Assembly (NCBI GenBank): GCA_010093485.1
Contig: MU001496.1
Coordinates: forward strand, 935,666 to 999,665
Source: Karstenula rhodostoma CBS 690.94
Lineage: Eukaryota > Ascomycota > Dothideomycetes > Pleosporales > Didymosphaeriaceae
Direction of reading: 5' to 3'
DNA length: 64,000 bases
How positions within the stretch are numbered: the first letter of the stretch is position 1; every line of letters starts with the position of its first letter. Shown piece by piece: positions 11,724 to 22,430 of the stretch. Below the pieces are notes generated by a model. The model did not search any database. It was given only the letters and a program-made list of their open reading frames with translations, and had not been told where the DNA came from. A program made the position numbers and the translations under genes.

Positions 11724-12004
11724 TGTGACGTGCAGCGTCGCGGTGCAGGGAATGTTGCGCGTCGGCTGCTGGCACAGTGCATTTTTTTGACGGTAATTAT
11801 CGATAACAGGAACGCACGGACCCGGCGCTAGCGGTTCGTTCCTGCCTCGCTGCTTTTCGCCTCTGCTGGACATTGAACATTGAGCAGCAACCACGCGCGA
11901 CGTCGACAACACCACCAACACCTAGAAAAGCCGCCGCCGCCGCTGCTGCCGCGCACCACAGCGGCCTCGTGCACCGAACTCACAGTATTACTCCGAGAGC
12001 CGCC
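11724..12004. promoter_or_regulatory. Divergent promoter, erb1 / prp5
   Basis: The start codons of erb1 (minus) and prp5 (plus) are 281 bases apart, so both promoters and 5' leaders must share this stretch. Both genes serve RNA metabolism, which makes co-regulation plausible. I see no clear TATA box. Open frames from each gene run into it without ATG. Confidence 0.55.
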
Positions 12005-15000
12005 ATGGCTTCCCGGCACGCTGATCGAACAAGGTACGACGAACGAGGTCCCCGCCGTGATCGTGACGACAGACGCGACACGCGGGACCGCGACGACCGC
12101 CGCCACTACGACGACGAGCGCAGCCGCAATGACCGCCGCCGCGACCGCGATAGGGACCGGGACCGCGATTCCTACCGTCGCAGCCGCTCGCCTCGCCGCG
12201 ACCGGGACAGAGACCGGTCACGAGACAGGGCGCATGGCTCCAGCTATCGCGGCAGCCGCGACGACAGACGCTACGGCCACGACGACCGCTGGGAGAGGCA
12301 TGACCGCCGTGAGGACCGCCGACGCAGCCACGACCGCGCTCGCCATTCCCAGTCGGCCACCCCCGGCGCGGACCCCAGGCCGAGCTCCAGGGCCAGCGAC
12401 ACCAGGCAAGAGAAAAACAAGCGTGCTGACGAGAAGCCGAAGCTAGACGAGGGCGCGAAGAAAGCCGCCACGCTCGCTCGCATTGAGGCGTGGAAGAAGA
12501 AGAAGCAGGCAGACAAGACTGACAGCCCCGCTGGCGGTTCGTCGCCTGCGCCCGCCACGCCCGCCACCCCGACAACTCCTTCGCTGCCTTCTGCTACCGC
12601 TGCAGAGCAAGCTTCCACAAAAGCTGCAGCTCCCCCGAGACTCGGTGCGGATAAGAAGCTCAAGCAGGCCAAGGCGAAGGAGCCTTTCAAGCTCGCCGAG
12701 ACCGCTGCCCCGACGCCGTTTGCTAAGATCAACGGTGCCCCCAGCAACGGTGCTGCAGTCCCTAGTACGTACAGCGTCTCCGCTTCCAAACATGCGCTAA
12801 ACAGCATAGGTCGAGCTGGACTGGCGTCCAAACCAAACGGTAACATCGGCTCCTTCGGGAACAAAGCTAAATTTGGTGAAGAAGCCGCTAAGCCGGCGAA
12901 GAAGGCGTTCCTGGACGACGGAGAGAATGCGGGCAAACGTTCCCTTCAAGCGCTTCCCGACTTCACCCCGCTTGATCAGGCACCTGATGCATCTGATGCA
13001 GAGGAGGACGATGTCATGGACGATATGGCCAGCCCTGAGGGGGACAACGCTGCTGAGATCCAAGCCCAACTCGAGAAGCGCCGTGCCGAAATGGCGAACG
13101 AAGATGCGCAGATGAAAGAAGTCACCGAAGAGTCCGCTGAAAAGATGGACGTTGACGAAGTCGCAGGCGTTCAAGAAGACGACATCGATCCACTCGACGC
13201 CTTCATGGCAGGCCTGTCAGAAACACAGCCAAGCAGGGGTCGACCCCAGGGCCAAACTATGTTTGATGACGACCATGAACCGGACCTGACTGCCGTCGAA
13301 GGCGAGGATCTCCTGGCACTCGCTGCTTCCAAGAAGAGGAAGAAGGAGGTTCCCATCACCGACCATTCTAAAGTTGAGTACGAACCTTTCCGTAAGAACT
13401 TTTACACAGAGCCTACGGAGATCGCAAATATGACCGAGGAAGAAGTACGCAATCTTCGCTTTGAACTTGACGGCATTATCGTCAAAGGTGTTAACGTACC
13501 CCGCCCTGTCACTAAGTGGGCTCAAATGGGTCTCTTGCAGCAGACGATGGACGTATTCGGTAAGCTGCGTTTCACAAAGCCTACGCCGATCCAAGCACAA
13601 GCTATCCCCATGGCCGAGTCTGGCCTGGATTTCATCGGAGTGGCGAAGACTGGGTCCGGAAAGACTCTTGCTTTCGGAATCCCCATGATTCGCCATATTC
13701 TGGATCAGCCACCTCTTAAGCCTTCAGATGGTCCGATTGCTCTGGTCCTGGCCCCTACTCGAGAGTTGTCCGACCAGATCGGCAAAGAGCTGAGGCCTTT
13801 CCTCAAGGCATCGAACCTGCACATTGCTTGTGCCTATGGAGGCTCGCCCATCTCAGAGCAAATCGCGATGATCAAGCGTGGTGGCATACACGTACTTTGC
13901 GCAACTCCCGGTCGCCTTATTGACCTTCTTCAGAGCAACTCGGGTCGTGTTCTCAACCTTAGGCGCGTCACCTATTTGATTCTTGATGAGGCTGACCGCA
14001 TGTTTGACATGGGCTTCGAACCACAGGTCATGAAAATTATGGCCAACATCCGGCCAGATCGGCAGACCATTCTTTTTTCTGCTACTATGCCTAAGAATAT
14101 TAACGCTCTGGCGAAGAAGGGACTTACGAATCCTGCTGAAGTGACGATCGGAGGTCGTAGCGTCGTCACCAAAGACGTTCACCAAACAGTGGCCATAGTA
14201 CCGCCTGGCCACGATCCCAAGATCAAAGAGCTCCTCCGGCAACTCGGCCTCTTATTCTCCAAGGATGAGAATGCCCAAATACTTGTGTTCGTCGAGCGAC
14301 AGGAGACGGCCGAGGATCTTCTTCACAAGCTTATGAAAGCGAAGTATGTCGGCGTGAACACGATCCACGGCGCTAAGGATCAGACGGATCGTAGTGAGGC
14401 AATTAACGACTTCAAACAGGGGGTGTTGCCTATCCTGATCGCTACGTCTGTTGCTGCTCGTGGTCTGGATGTTCCTAATCTAGCCATGGTGTTCAACTAC
14501 GATTGCCCAACGCACTTAGAGGACTATGTCCATCGCTGCGGACGTACTGGACGTGCAGGCAACAAAGGGACAGCTATTACCCTTGTCCAAATTCCAGGTG
14601 AAGAGCGCTTTACCATGCACGTCGCTAGGGCTTTGAGGGACAGTGGACAGGACGTCCCCGAGGACCTTGATAAGATTTCGAAGGACTTCAAAGCTAAAAT
14701 CAAAGCTGGTGAGGAAAAGTGGTTCGATCCTGGATTCGGCGGCAAAGGCCTTGATAAGCTCGATGCAGCACGCGCCATGGAGAAGAGGCGAGAGAAGCGC
14801 GCACATCATATCGAAGGTGAGGACGTTAGTGATGACGAACCGGAGTTGCCCGCTCTGAAGAATTTACCCGAGGTGGTATCTGCAACCGCCGCGGCGGGCA
14901 AAGACGCCGAGCCTGCAGCCGATGAACCAGCATGGAAGCGACTCCTCACCAGCAAGATTGTGGTGAGCAAAACTGAGCGTCCTGCCTCCACTGGCCCAAC

Positions 15001-15427
15001 GAAACCCATGACGGCCAAAGAGAGGGCCTTGGCAGCAGCAAGCAAGGTTGATGGCCGCTTGAGCAAGAAGGGTATGATTCATCATGGTCAGCCCATTGAC
15101 AACAAGGGTCCGGACGCTGGTGCTTTCCACTCGACGATCGAGATCAACGACTTCCCACAGAAGGCGCGATGGGCTGTCACCAATCGCACCAACGTTGTCA
15201 AGATCTTGGATACAACCGGCGTTTCTATCACGACCAAGGGTAACTTCTACCCGCCAGGCAAAGAACCTGGAGAAAACGATCTGCCCAAGCTGTACATTCT
15301 TGTCGAGGGAGACAATGAAAACGTTGTTACTGACGCTATGATGGAGATCACTCGACTTCTCAAGGAGGCAACCATGTCTGCCGAGGATACTGTCCGTGGA
15401 GCAACGGGACGCTACAGTGTCGTCTAA
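12005..15427 (+). CDS. prp5: Pre-mRNA-processing DEAD-box helicase Prp5 (DDX46)
   Basis: Single exon of 1,140 residues. The first ~150 residues are an RS/RD/RE-like low-complexity region (repeated RDRDRD and RSRSPRR motifs), typical of DDX46-type helicases. An acidic linker leads into the helicase core: Q-motif region PTPIQAQAIPM, Walker A AKTGSGKT near residue 547, DEAD at 661-664, SAT, and HRCGRTGRAG near residue 843. A C-terminal KH-like region follows (RWAVTNRTNVVKILDTTGVSITTKG). Prp5 remodels U2 snRNP and proofreads branch-site pairing during prespliceosome assembly. The ATG at 12005 sits in a good context (CGCCATGG); the frame extends 44 codons upstream but has no ATG there. Confidence 0.93.
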   Translation: MASRHADRTRYDERGPRRDRDDRRDTRDRDDRRHYDDERSRNDRRRDRDRDRDRDSYRRSRSPRRDRDRDRSRDRAHGSSYRGSRDDRRYGHDDRWERHDRREDRRRSHDRARHSQSATPGADPRPSSRASDTRQEKNKRADEKPKLDEGAKKAATLARIEAWKKKKQADKTDSPAGGSSPAPATPATPTTPSLPSATAAEQASTKAAAPPRLGADKKLKQAKAKEPFKLAETAAPTPFAKINGAPSNGAAVPSTYSVSASKHALNSIGRAGLASKPNGNIGSFGNKAKFGEEAAKPAKKAFLDDGENAGKRSLQALPDFTPLDQAPDASDAEEDDVMDDMASPEGDNAAEIQAQLEKRRAEMANEDAQMKEVTEESAEKMDVDEVAGVQEDDIDPLDAFMAGLSETQPSRGRPQGQTMFDDDHEPDLTAVEGEDLLALAASKKRKKEVPITDHSKVEYEPFRKNFYTEPTEIANMTEEEVRNLRFELDGIIVKGVNVPRPVTKWAQMGLLQQTMDVFGKLRFTKPTPIQAQAIPMAESGLDFIGVAKTGSGKTLAFGIPMIRHILDQPPLKPSDGPIALVLAPTRELSDQIGKELRPFLKASNLHIACAYGGSPISEQIAMIKRGGIHVLCATPGRLIDLLQSNSGRVLNLRRVTYLILDEADRMFDMGFEPQVMKIMANIRPDRQTILFSATMPKNINALAKKGLTNPAEVTIGGRSVVTKDVHQTVAIVPPGHDPKIKELLRQLGLLFSKDENAQILVFVERQETAEDLLHKLMKAKYVGVNTIHGAKDQTDRSEAINDFKQGVLPILIATSVAARGLDVPNLAMVFNYDCPTHLEDYVHRCGRTGRAGNKGTAITLVQIPGEERFTMHVARALRDSGQDVPEDLDKISKDFKAKIKAGEEKWFDPGFGGKGLDKLDAARAMEKRREKRAHHIEGEDVSDDEPELPALKNLPEVVSATAAAGKDAEPAADEPAWKRLLTSKIVVSKTERPASTGPTKPMTAKERALAAASKVDGRLSKKGMIHHGQPIDNKGPDAGAFHSTIEINDFPQKARWAVTNRTNVVKILDTTGVSITTKGNFYPPGKEPGENDLPKLYILVEGDNENVVTDAMMEITRLLKEATMSAEDTVRGATGRYSVV

Positions 15428-17216
15428 TTGCTTATCGAACATGCTTCGATTCAAGGTACGTACAATACACGAGGAGCAGATCTGTCAGTGGCGTTTTTTT
15501 CCTCTCCAGTAGTATTGCTTCTTATCAGCGAGTTTGGACGGTTGCATGGGCATGGACGGAGTTGGGGCTTAGGCCCGGAATTTTTTTTAAGAGGGCTGGG
15601 ATTTGATTCGATTTTTTGGATGGCATTTGTCACAGTGAAGCTTTGTGGCCTTTCAGGTAAGTACCCTTGTCCCCGAGTCGGATGTTCTAACCATCATGGC
15701 GTTTTTGCAGGTTTTTCTAATGAAAAAGTATCGTGACTAGTTCTACAGGCTAGTTTAAGGAAGTTTTTTTTATGATTGCGGCACCCACCATCTTGAGCTC
15801 TTTCGTCCAACCCGGACCTCTTGTTGGTGAGACGTCACCTTACTTAGTTCTATCTTCAGGCTCCGGCACAAGCTGAGAGTAATGCACAAATTCGGGAGTG
15901 GAAAGCATGTTTGTGGTACAGTTTTGCGACAACAATGCGCTTCTTCAATCACATGTTCACTTGGAGGATATGGCAGTTGTAAGTATAGTATCTCAGCAAG
16001 TCTAGAGACAGTCTCCAGCTACGGTGCACAGATATGGCGAAACGAAATGAAGTTTCTGTTTGGCACTCAAAATCGCAATCGCTGACTTCGCGCCTGGATC
16101 ATATTGTGGGACGCGTGCATTAAAGAGGTTCTGGTGACTGCAGTCCTGCAGCATGGATAATAATATGAAGGTGCCAATTCAGATGCGAGACGAAACGATC
16201 GCGCTGAGTGACCTGTAGTGATGCAGATAAAGCGCACGCGTTTTTAAGACTGAAGGGATTAATTCCACGTGGTCTGGCCCAATTTTTCTAGCGTAGTGGG
16301 TCGGTTTCCTGTTGCTAAATTGAGAGTTGACGACTTCATGGATGAGTGCTCGGGGGATCTGATGGATATCGGACGACGCTCCGGGTGGAGGGGTAGGCCT
16401 CGGTTGATAGTTTTGAACTTGCATACACGAGGATGAAGTGGCTAAATAAATGACGGGGTCTAGCAAGCCGTGCCCGCTAGCTGGTGAGCTAGTGAAGTAG
16501 AAGGTAGCGAGGCTGTGCAAACGACCACCCACTTGGCAGCGTGCCCCTGAACGTTGTCTATTCGTATCGATGTGGGGTGCCTATCATCTCGGAATGTGCG
16601 GGGAGCCTGCGGCTCTGGGACTGTGCACCTACCATTGTAACGCAAGGTCAGGTTATCACGCAAATCTGCGTCATTCTCGGATCGTCTGCAAGAATAGCCA
16701 GCTAAAGACTCTTTCTGCCCCTGATTTACCAGGATGTGGACTGATCAGGCACCGAACCTTGCTATGAAAGGCGACCGGAGTCTTCTCCCGCATATCGAAG
16801 CGTCGCCCATCAGCGCAGGACAGAGATTATGGAAATTGGCTGCCTAGGCCCGTATCTTAGGGTCATGCTCGTTTAATCCATTCAATCGTTGACGATAGAC
16901 CTGGTTTGATGTCCGGGCGACAGCAGAACACCGTATGCAGATCCCTGATAGACCAGCGCCTTCCATATGTATCGTACATCTAGGTTCATCTAGTTTCTAG
17001 TGTGAACGCAAGTATTGGATGCGAAAATTTTGAGATTCTGATCAGTGCATGTTGGAAGGCCAATACTTTACTTATTTCATACAAAACAGTGGTCTGATAG
17101 ATCAGAGAGATATACCTGCAGAATAGCCAGAGTGTTACTATTATTGCTATGGGATGATATATAGCGGACAGTCGCATATCCAACGAACTATCCACTGCAA
17201 ATTGTGTACATTGAAC
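15428..17216. other. Intergenic region, 1.8 kb, nothing recognised
   Basis: This stretch lies between two converging genes. The first few hundred bases after prp5 include T-rich runs near 15,580 and 15,765 that could serve as 3' processing signals. A 117-codon open frame on the minus strand (16179-16532) has no recognisable domain. I looked for tRNA-like clover-leaf signatures and saw none. Confidence 0.5.
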
Positions 17217-18483
17217 TCAGCCCCGACCGTCCCAATAGTGTCCTCCTTGCTTTCTACAACCTTTCAATGATGCTGCTGGCGTTACCAAAATCGTCTTTGT
17301 GAAAGTAGCACGCACGGTTTTGGTGGTAGTGGTCGTCGTATGTGCGAATGAGAGACGCGTCTTTGTTGGCGTTGGCAGCGTTGTTACAGGGGTGTATCTT
17401 CCAGAATACACTGTTAACGGTGGGAGTGTGATCGTGGCAGTAGTTGAAATAGCCGTAGACTCAGTGGTGGTAATTGGGCTGCCAGTGATGGTGCTCGTGG
17501 CATTCACAGGAATTGTAGCGTTGACCGTTATCGTTGGGGCATCGGGGGCCCGCTTGTCGAACTGGGCTGCTTTGGTTTTTTGGTCGCGTCGAACCTTGGC
17601 TGCCTCTATGCGAGCACGAGCGTATGCAACGGACACGGCTCGGTCAGACTTGCGCATGTATCTATGTTGATTCGGAGATGCGGTGGGAGCCCCAAGTGCG
17701 GCAGGATGGACAAGAGTGGGCGAGTACCAGCAAGGTTTGTCCTGCTTATACGACCATGGTGCAGGAGTGATGCAAGTTGCAGTACTTGTCTCTGTTTTAA
17801 CGCTTAATTGTTTTTTCCATACCCGGCGCGTACGAGTTATTGTCTTCGTTTTAGTGGTGAACACTGCTGGGGGAGTGATGAACTGGGTTTTCTTCGCGGT
17901 TGCAGATGGAAGCGTAACAATGTGAGTGTTCTTGATGGTTGACGTAATAAGCAGTGTAGACGTTGTTGTCGAGGTGACCACTGGCGTAAAAGTGATGACA
18001 TACGTCACCGTGGGCGTGTATATAGTTGTGACTTGCGTTCCAACGGTGAGATAGATGTCTGTGGTTGTATGAGTACTATGTTCAATATACCGAGATAGTG
18101 TACTGACCTCTTTGCCATGCAAAGGGCTCTCCATCGTCGTTGTTTCCGATCACCAAGATCATGTTGTGGCCAGAGATCATCTCGTTCTTCGTGAAGGGAC
18201 ATGTCGACAACATTGGCGTATCCGCAGGTGTGGTCTGGACTTCTGAGCAAAGATATTCCTCATTGTTCGGGTCGACAAATAGGATTTCTGCAGGGTCAGG
18301 GCCTTTGTTACAACCTTGAAAGGTCGAAACACAGGTGAAAGACTCGTTTGAGTTGTTGATAAAGTAGTCTCCCTCGTCAACGAAGTCGACGCCGTATGAA
18401 TAGCAGACACTATTAGGGTCTGCGACCGACAGTACAAGGAAAACAGCCGCAGCTACCAGGTGAATTAAGCGTACACTCGCCAT
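17217..18483 (-). CDS. Secreted Thr/Ser-rich protein of unknown function
   Basis: Two exons, 18483-18108 and 18058-17217, give 405 residues with a 49-base intron. The N-terminus (MASVRLIHLVAAAVFLVLSVA) is a clear signal peptide. A domain of about 105 residues with six to eight cysteines follows (VCYSYGVDFVDEGDYFINN, FQGCNKGPDPAEILFVD). After the intron come about 75 residues very rich in Thr/Val (TTIYTPTVTYVITFTP), a Cys-containing link, a strongly basic stretch with a KR pair (about residues 250-285), then more Thr-rich repeats. The C-terminus is basic and hydrophilic, with no GPI-anchor tail. Heavy O-glycosylation and Kex2 cleavage at KR are plausible. A role as cell-wall protein or small-domain effector is inference only; I do not recognise the family by name. 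Confidence 0.75.
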
Positions 18484-19559
18484 GATGGACGATAGGAGCA
18501 ATGAGAATGGAAGTGAGTCGTCTCTACTGTCCCTGGGTTAGCGAGGCCTTTTATACATGACACTTCGATGGAGCTGAGCACAGCATCCTCTAGTTGCTGT
18601 GCGCCGTAGTCGCGCCAACATAGCACGGTTATCATCTGGGCTCACTAGATGCATGGGACCACCAGCAGTTCCTGCGCTGAGGAGCGGGTGACAAGTATGG
18701 ACACCAGAGCCATTTCGGCGTGGAACTCGTCATGGTGTCTCTTAGCTCTTACTACAATACTGAAATTCGGTTGTTGTGGACCGACGAACTGTATTTCTAG
18801 TGCTGTCATCGACCAGGATGATAGGTGCGGATAGATATTGGAGCTATGCGCTTCGGCAGCCAATCATGTCGAGCGGGTTCACCGGCCGTCAACTGCTCGC
18901 CTGTTTTGGGATTCTCCCGTTGTTGTCCCCATACCTCCGGATGTTAAGCATCTTTGGTTCTGTCCTTAGTCTCATATTGTCTTCGTTTATATGTATGTAG
19001 GGCAGCATTAAGCTGCACTTTTCAGGACTAGGTCAAGCCGGCCATCGGACTTCGGCATTCCTAGTACTCAGCTCCTCGTGCAGCCCCCATTAGTGCAATC
19101 GTAACAATACCTCGCTTGCTTGTGGCGCATTAGTGGACATGTGGGTTTACTCGGTGAGCTTCAGATGGACATGATGCAGTACTGCCATCCTCCCTTTCAT
19201 TGACGCATTGACGGTTTATGTGCATGGCAGTCGATGCATGTACTTTCATAGAAACCGAGTAGACTTGGTTGGCATCTTCTCACTTGATACTCTACTTTAT
19301 CACCGATCATTAGTCATACATATACTGTTCTTAATCGCTAACCTATCCTAAACACCCCTAGAATGGGGACAAGGCATGGCTTCTTTTGATTTGAAATAAC
19401 AAGTGCGATGTTGAATCTTACTATTTTGTCATCCCAATGTATATACGGGGGACGAGTAATTGCGCATGCTTCCATGGCCGTTGAAGTCCAAGGCGCAGTT
19501 ATACTAGTCAGAAAATGCCCGTGACCTCATACAGCCCGTCTCCCAATTTTCGACCAGCA
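18484..19559. other. Intergenic region, 1.1 kb
   Basis: Contains the promoter of the secreted-protein gene at its left end and the 3' flank of the methionine aminopeptidase gene at its right end. Short open frames near 18,645-19,000 show no domain. Nothing else was recognised. Confidence 0.5.
18548..18557 (-). promoter_or_regulatory. TATA box of the secreted-protein gene
   Basis: The minus strand reads GTATAAAAGG here, about 65-75 bases upstream of the ATG at 18483. This is a good TATA consensus at a sensible distance and suggests a regulated, inducible promoter. Confidence 0.5.
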
Positions 19560-21097
19560 TCAGTAATCATCGCCACGAGAGACGATTTCTTTACAATTAG
19601 GACGCAGTAACACAGTCTATAATACACGGTTAGCAAGTGATGAACTGTACTTCATTGATCTCACTCACGTGCTCAAATTGGGCTACATACGAGCCTGGGA
19701 TGTCGACCAGTGGCGCGTATGACTCAACTACACCGTGCTGCACCAATGATTTCATGCCAAGATGGTAGCTCTTGACTCCAATACGCTCGAGGTAGCGCTT
19801 AGCAAAGACTATCGAGCCAAAATTCGCATCGATCGTCTTCAGCAGCGACCTGGCAGACGCATGATGGAGGCCAGTAGTGCTCGCGTTCTGGTTGCGACCG
19901 TAACCATAAATGCCAACATCATCCATCATCCGAGCTTTTCCTGTGGTACCAAAGGTTTCGATAGCAAAAATGTCGCCTTCTTCCATACGTTGATTTGTCT
20001 TAGTCTTGTAGAAAGGAACCTGCTTATCGCCATGGATCTTGTAGCGCAAGATGTTGTGACCGCTGATGTTGCGAACGGCTTTGACGGGGAAAGTCTTCCC
20101 TTGGATCTCGACTTCATAACTCTCCATCACTTCTTGCATAACCTCACTCAAATAGTCCATGCGGGCATCGACACCAGCTTCTCTTAGTCCGGTGTTGGTG
20201 GTCGCTCTCACTGCCGCGAGCAAGGGATCATATACGGGATTGAACGCCAGTGTGAAAGCGCTATCAACGATCCTCCCACCGACATGCACGCCGAAGTCCA
20301 CCTTGAGGACGTCATCGTTCTGTAGGACGATTTCCTTGTAGTTTCCGGCATTCGGCGTCCAGTGTGCAGCAACGTGGTTCAGGCAAAGCCCTGTGGGAAA
20401 CCCCATGCCAGCTTTGAGAGCATCGCCCGTCTCGAGACCTTGATGGCCAACAAGCGCCCTCACGCCGTCTTCAATCTCTTGTGCAAGCTCAGTCATGGTT
20501 ATGCCCGGCTTTGCGATGGTCTGGACGTGCTTTCGGACCTGGCGATGCACCTCGGCAGCCTTGCGATAATCGCTCAGGAACTCGTCATCCATGTCGTCTA
20601 GCACGGCTTGGTGACGTGTCTCTTCAGCCGTGGTGCGCTGCAGATTCTCTTGGACGACACGCTCCACGATATCACCCGCTGGGTATTGCATGTTCGGGAA
20701 AAGATTGGACAAGGCAACTCGAGGAGGAACTGTTTGATGCACAGGCATCTTGCTCTTCTTCTTCTTCTTGCTACGTTTCCTTTTTTTCTTCTTGTCCTCT
20801 TTGGTGTCGTTCACTTCCCCATCAGGCCCGCATTCAGCATCGTCATCGTCTCCATCTGGCAGGGCACATATAAGCATGAAAGTACTACGCCAGCCTCACG
20901 GTTACTGACCTTCGTCTTCCCCTTCGAGTGTACCTTGGAGAAGCCCGCTTGCTGCAGCTGGCTTGGGAGGGTTGCTGGAGGCAATTGCGGCGTGTGCGGC
21001 GGACTCTGCTCACATGTTAATCTTGAACTGGATTGTTGATGTGCCAAGCAGTACCATTAGGTCCTTGCTGATGACCGTCGGGTGTTTTAGAGCCCAT
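19560..21097 (-). CDS. Methionine aminopeptidase 2
   Basis: Four exons, 21097-21055, 21005-20910, 20855-19669 and 19616-19560, give 460 residues. The N-terminus MGSKTPDG leads to a segment with [19 protein letters not shown], an Asp/Glu-rich patch, and a poly-Lys patch, the ribosome-associated region of MetAP2. All metal ligands are visible: His in AAHW (about residue 211), Asp in KVDFG and RIVDSAF, His in ISGHN, Glu in [10 protein letters not shown], and Glu in AQFEH. The last exon of 19 codons supplies the conserved end [18 protein letters not shown]; without splicing the frame ends early. The enzyme removes initiator Met cotranslationally and is the fumagillin target. Fungi of this group often have more than one MetAP2 gene, and this could be a paralogue. 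Confidence 0.92.
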
Positions 21098-21766
21098 CCT
21101 CACATTCGCGTCGCAGTCATGTATCGTCAAGATAGAGTGGTCAGGCGAACTATAAAATTAGACCTGCAGTTGACAGGCGTCCGAGCGCCGAACGCCGATC
21201 TTGGCGAGCGGCGTTTGAAGAAACGGGGTTGCTTCGTCGGCGATGTGAGGGAGAACGCACACACTGCATTCCTTATCCATGATACATTGCTTTTCGACTT
21301 CTTGTGCAAGTAATATGCTGCTCTTCATATCTAACTTATGTTGATCTCAATTCACTACAGGAAATACTGAACTTGTCCGACAACCCGTATCGCGGTGTGT
21401 TCAAATGTTGTACCTACGGTACCTATAGTTTCGTATACAAACCTATCAATCTATTTAGGACTGAGAGTTTTACCGTGCTTGTCCCTATTTTATGTTTTCT
21501 ACGTGGTTCGTCGTTGTACCCTTAGTAATTGGACGCTTCCCTTCTGCTGTAATACTGCGATTCATCTTAACCCACTCCTTTTGCTCTAAAGTTTTCCCTA
21601 CCTATGTTTGAGCCAACGTCCCTTAGTGAATATAGGACTCTCGCCTTTCTCGTGCGCTTTAGCAAAGACCGGTATCCGCTGGTCGTAGATCACGTGACAT
21701 AGTCCTAGCGTCTTAGCTTATATACTTGAGCAAATGTACCTCAGATAGAATCAATTATCTGATTTC
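21098..21766. other. Intergenic region upstream of MetAP2
   Basis: Holds the MetAP2 promoter. Moderately AT-rich from about 21,300 on. No open frame of interest and no clear promoter motif on the minus strand. Confidence 0.45.
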
Positions 21767-21945
21767 TTAATACTGACCAGCAGCATCAAGGACTTCGAGT
21801 TTGTGACCGTTGGGCTCGGGGAAGAAGAAGTGGATTTGTGATCGCAGTCAGGTGGAAGATTTTCTGATTGTTGACACGAAACACAAAGTGGTGTCCCGTA
21901 AAGTGATAGAGAGAAATATTGACTGTGGCTGCCGCGCAAAAGTAA
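21767..21945 (-). pseudogene. Possible VOC (glyoxalase-like) relic
   Basis: On the minus strand one frame reads IHFFFPEPNGHKLEVLDAAG and stops at 21767-21769, which resembles the last strand of vicinal-oxygen-chelate proteins, where a metal-binding Glu follows G-H-K-L. About 70 bases upstream in another frame is HHFVFRV, like an earlier strand of the same fold. The two pieces are out of phase and no start is visible. It is either a decayed fragment or chance; the short length keeps this uncertain. Confidence 0.3.
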
Positions 21946-21997
21946 CACAAAACAGCAGTCAGGTGGATAATCCACGATAGGAAGCATGTGGGGTCCC

Positions 21998-22231
21998 ACC
22001 AGAGGAATGGAAACAACGTTGAAAATGGAGAATACGAAGTATGTCTTCCTAGCAATCTCATTTATCATTGCTGGTGCCAATTGTGCGACAGCGTAATTGA
22101 ACAGCCTGTGACGCCATGGTAAGTACATAATTGAACTATCATGCATACACCCACCAATCCGAACAGGTACTGAACTCATTTGTTTCTGCACGTATCTGGA
22201 TAGGCGTGATCTCGGCAGGATACCTTCTAGA
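21998..22231 (-). pseudogene. Truncated MFS sugar-transporter relic
   Basis: The minus strand encodes YPAEITPIQIRAE followed, after a well-formed 49-base intron (22154-22106), by DWLFNYAVAQLAPAMINEI and FVFSIFNVVSIPLV. These are the signature after helix 10 and helices 11-12 of fungal sugar porters. Everything upstream, about 400 residues, is missing: the GNAT gene starts 200 bases away. Downstream of the helix-12 remnant the frame loses the PETAxRxLEE motif. The preserved intron shows the fragment came from genomic DNA and not from a processed copy. It is non-functional. Confidence 0.7.
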
Positions 22232-22430
22232 GCCATGTTACTACAAACCATCATATCGCAGAAAATGGTATCGTAGACGAAGATAAATACCGTGGCAGCT
22301 GTAAGCGGCGGGCTGTCACCTTATTTGGCTCTACCCGAGGGTGGAACCAATCAGACGATTTCTGCACCCGTTTCTTTGCCACCTCGACACTACCACCTTG
22401 GAAGGCAACACAACACACAGAAACGACGCG

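Noticed and set aside
9345..11921. 858-residue reading of erb1 and 1,184-residue reading of prp5 with long N-terminal extensions
   Set aside because: The extensions have no ATG where the longer frames begin, or extend through the shared promoter; family starts and context point to 11723 and 12005.
16179..16532. 117-codon minus-strand open frame in the 1.8-kb gap
   Set aside because: No domain and no conserved pattern; frames of this length occur by chance in such GC content.
2965..21097. Secondary-metabolite cluster from the GST, transporter and regulator neighbours
   Set aside because: No polyketide synthase, peptide synthetase, terpene cyclase or P450 is present; the genes are interleaved with housekeeping genes.
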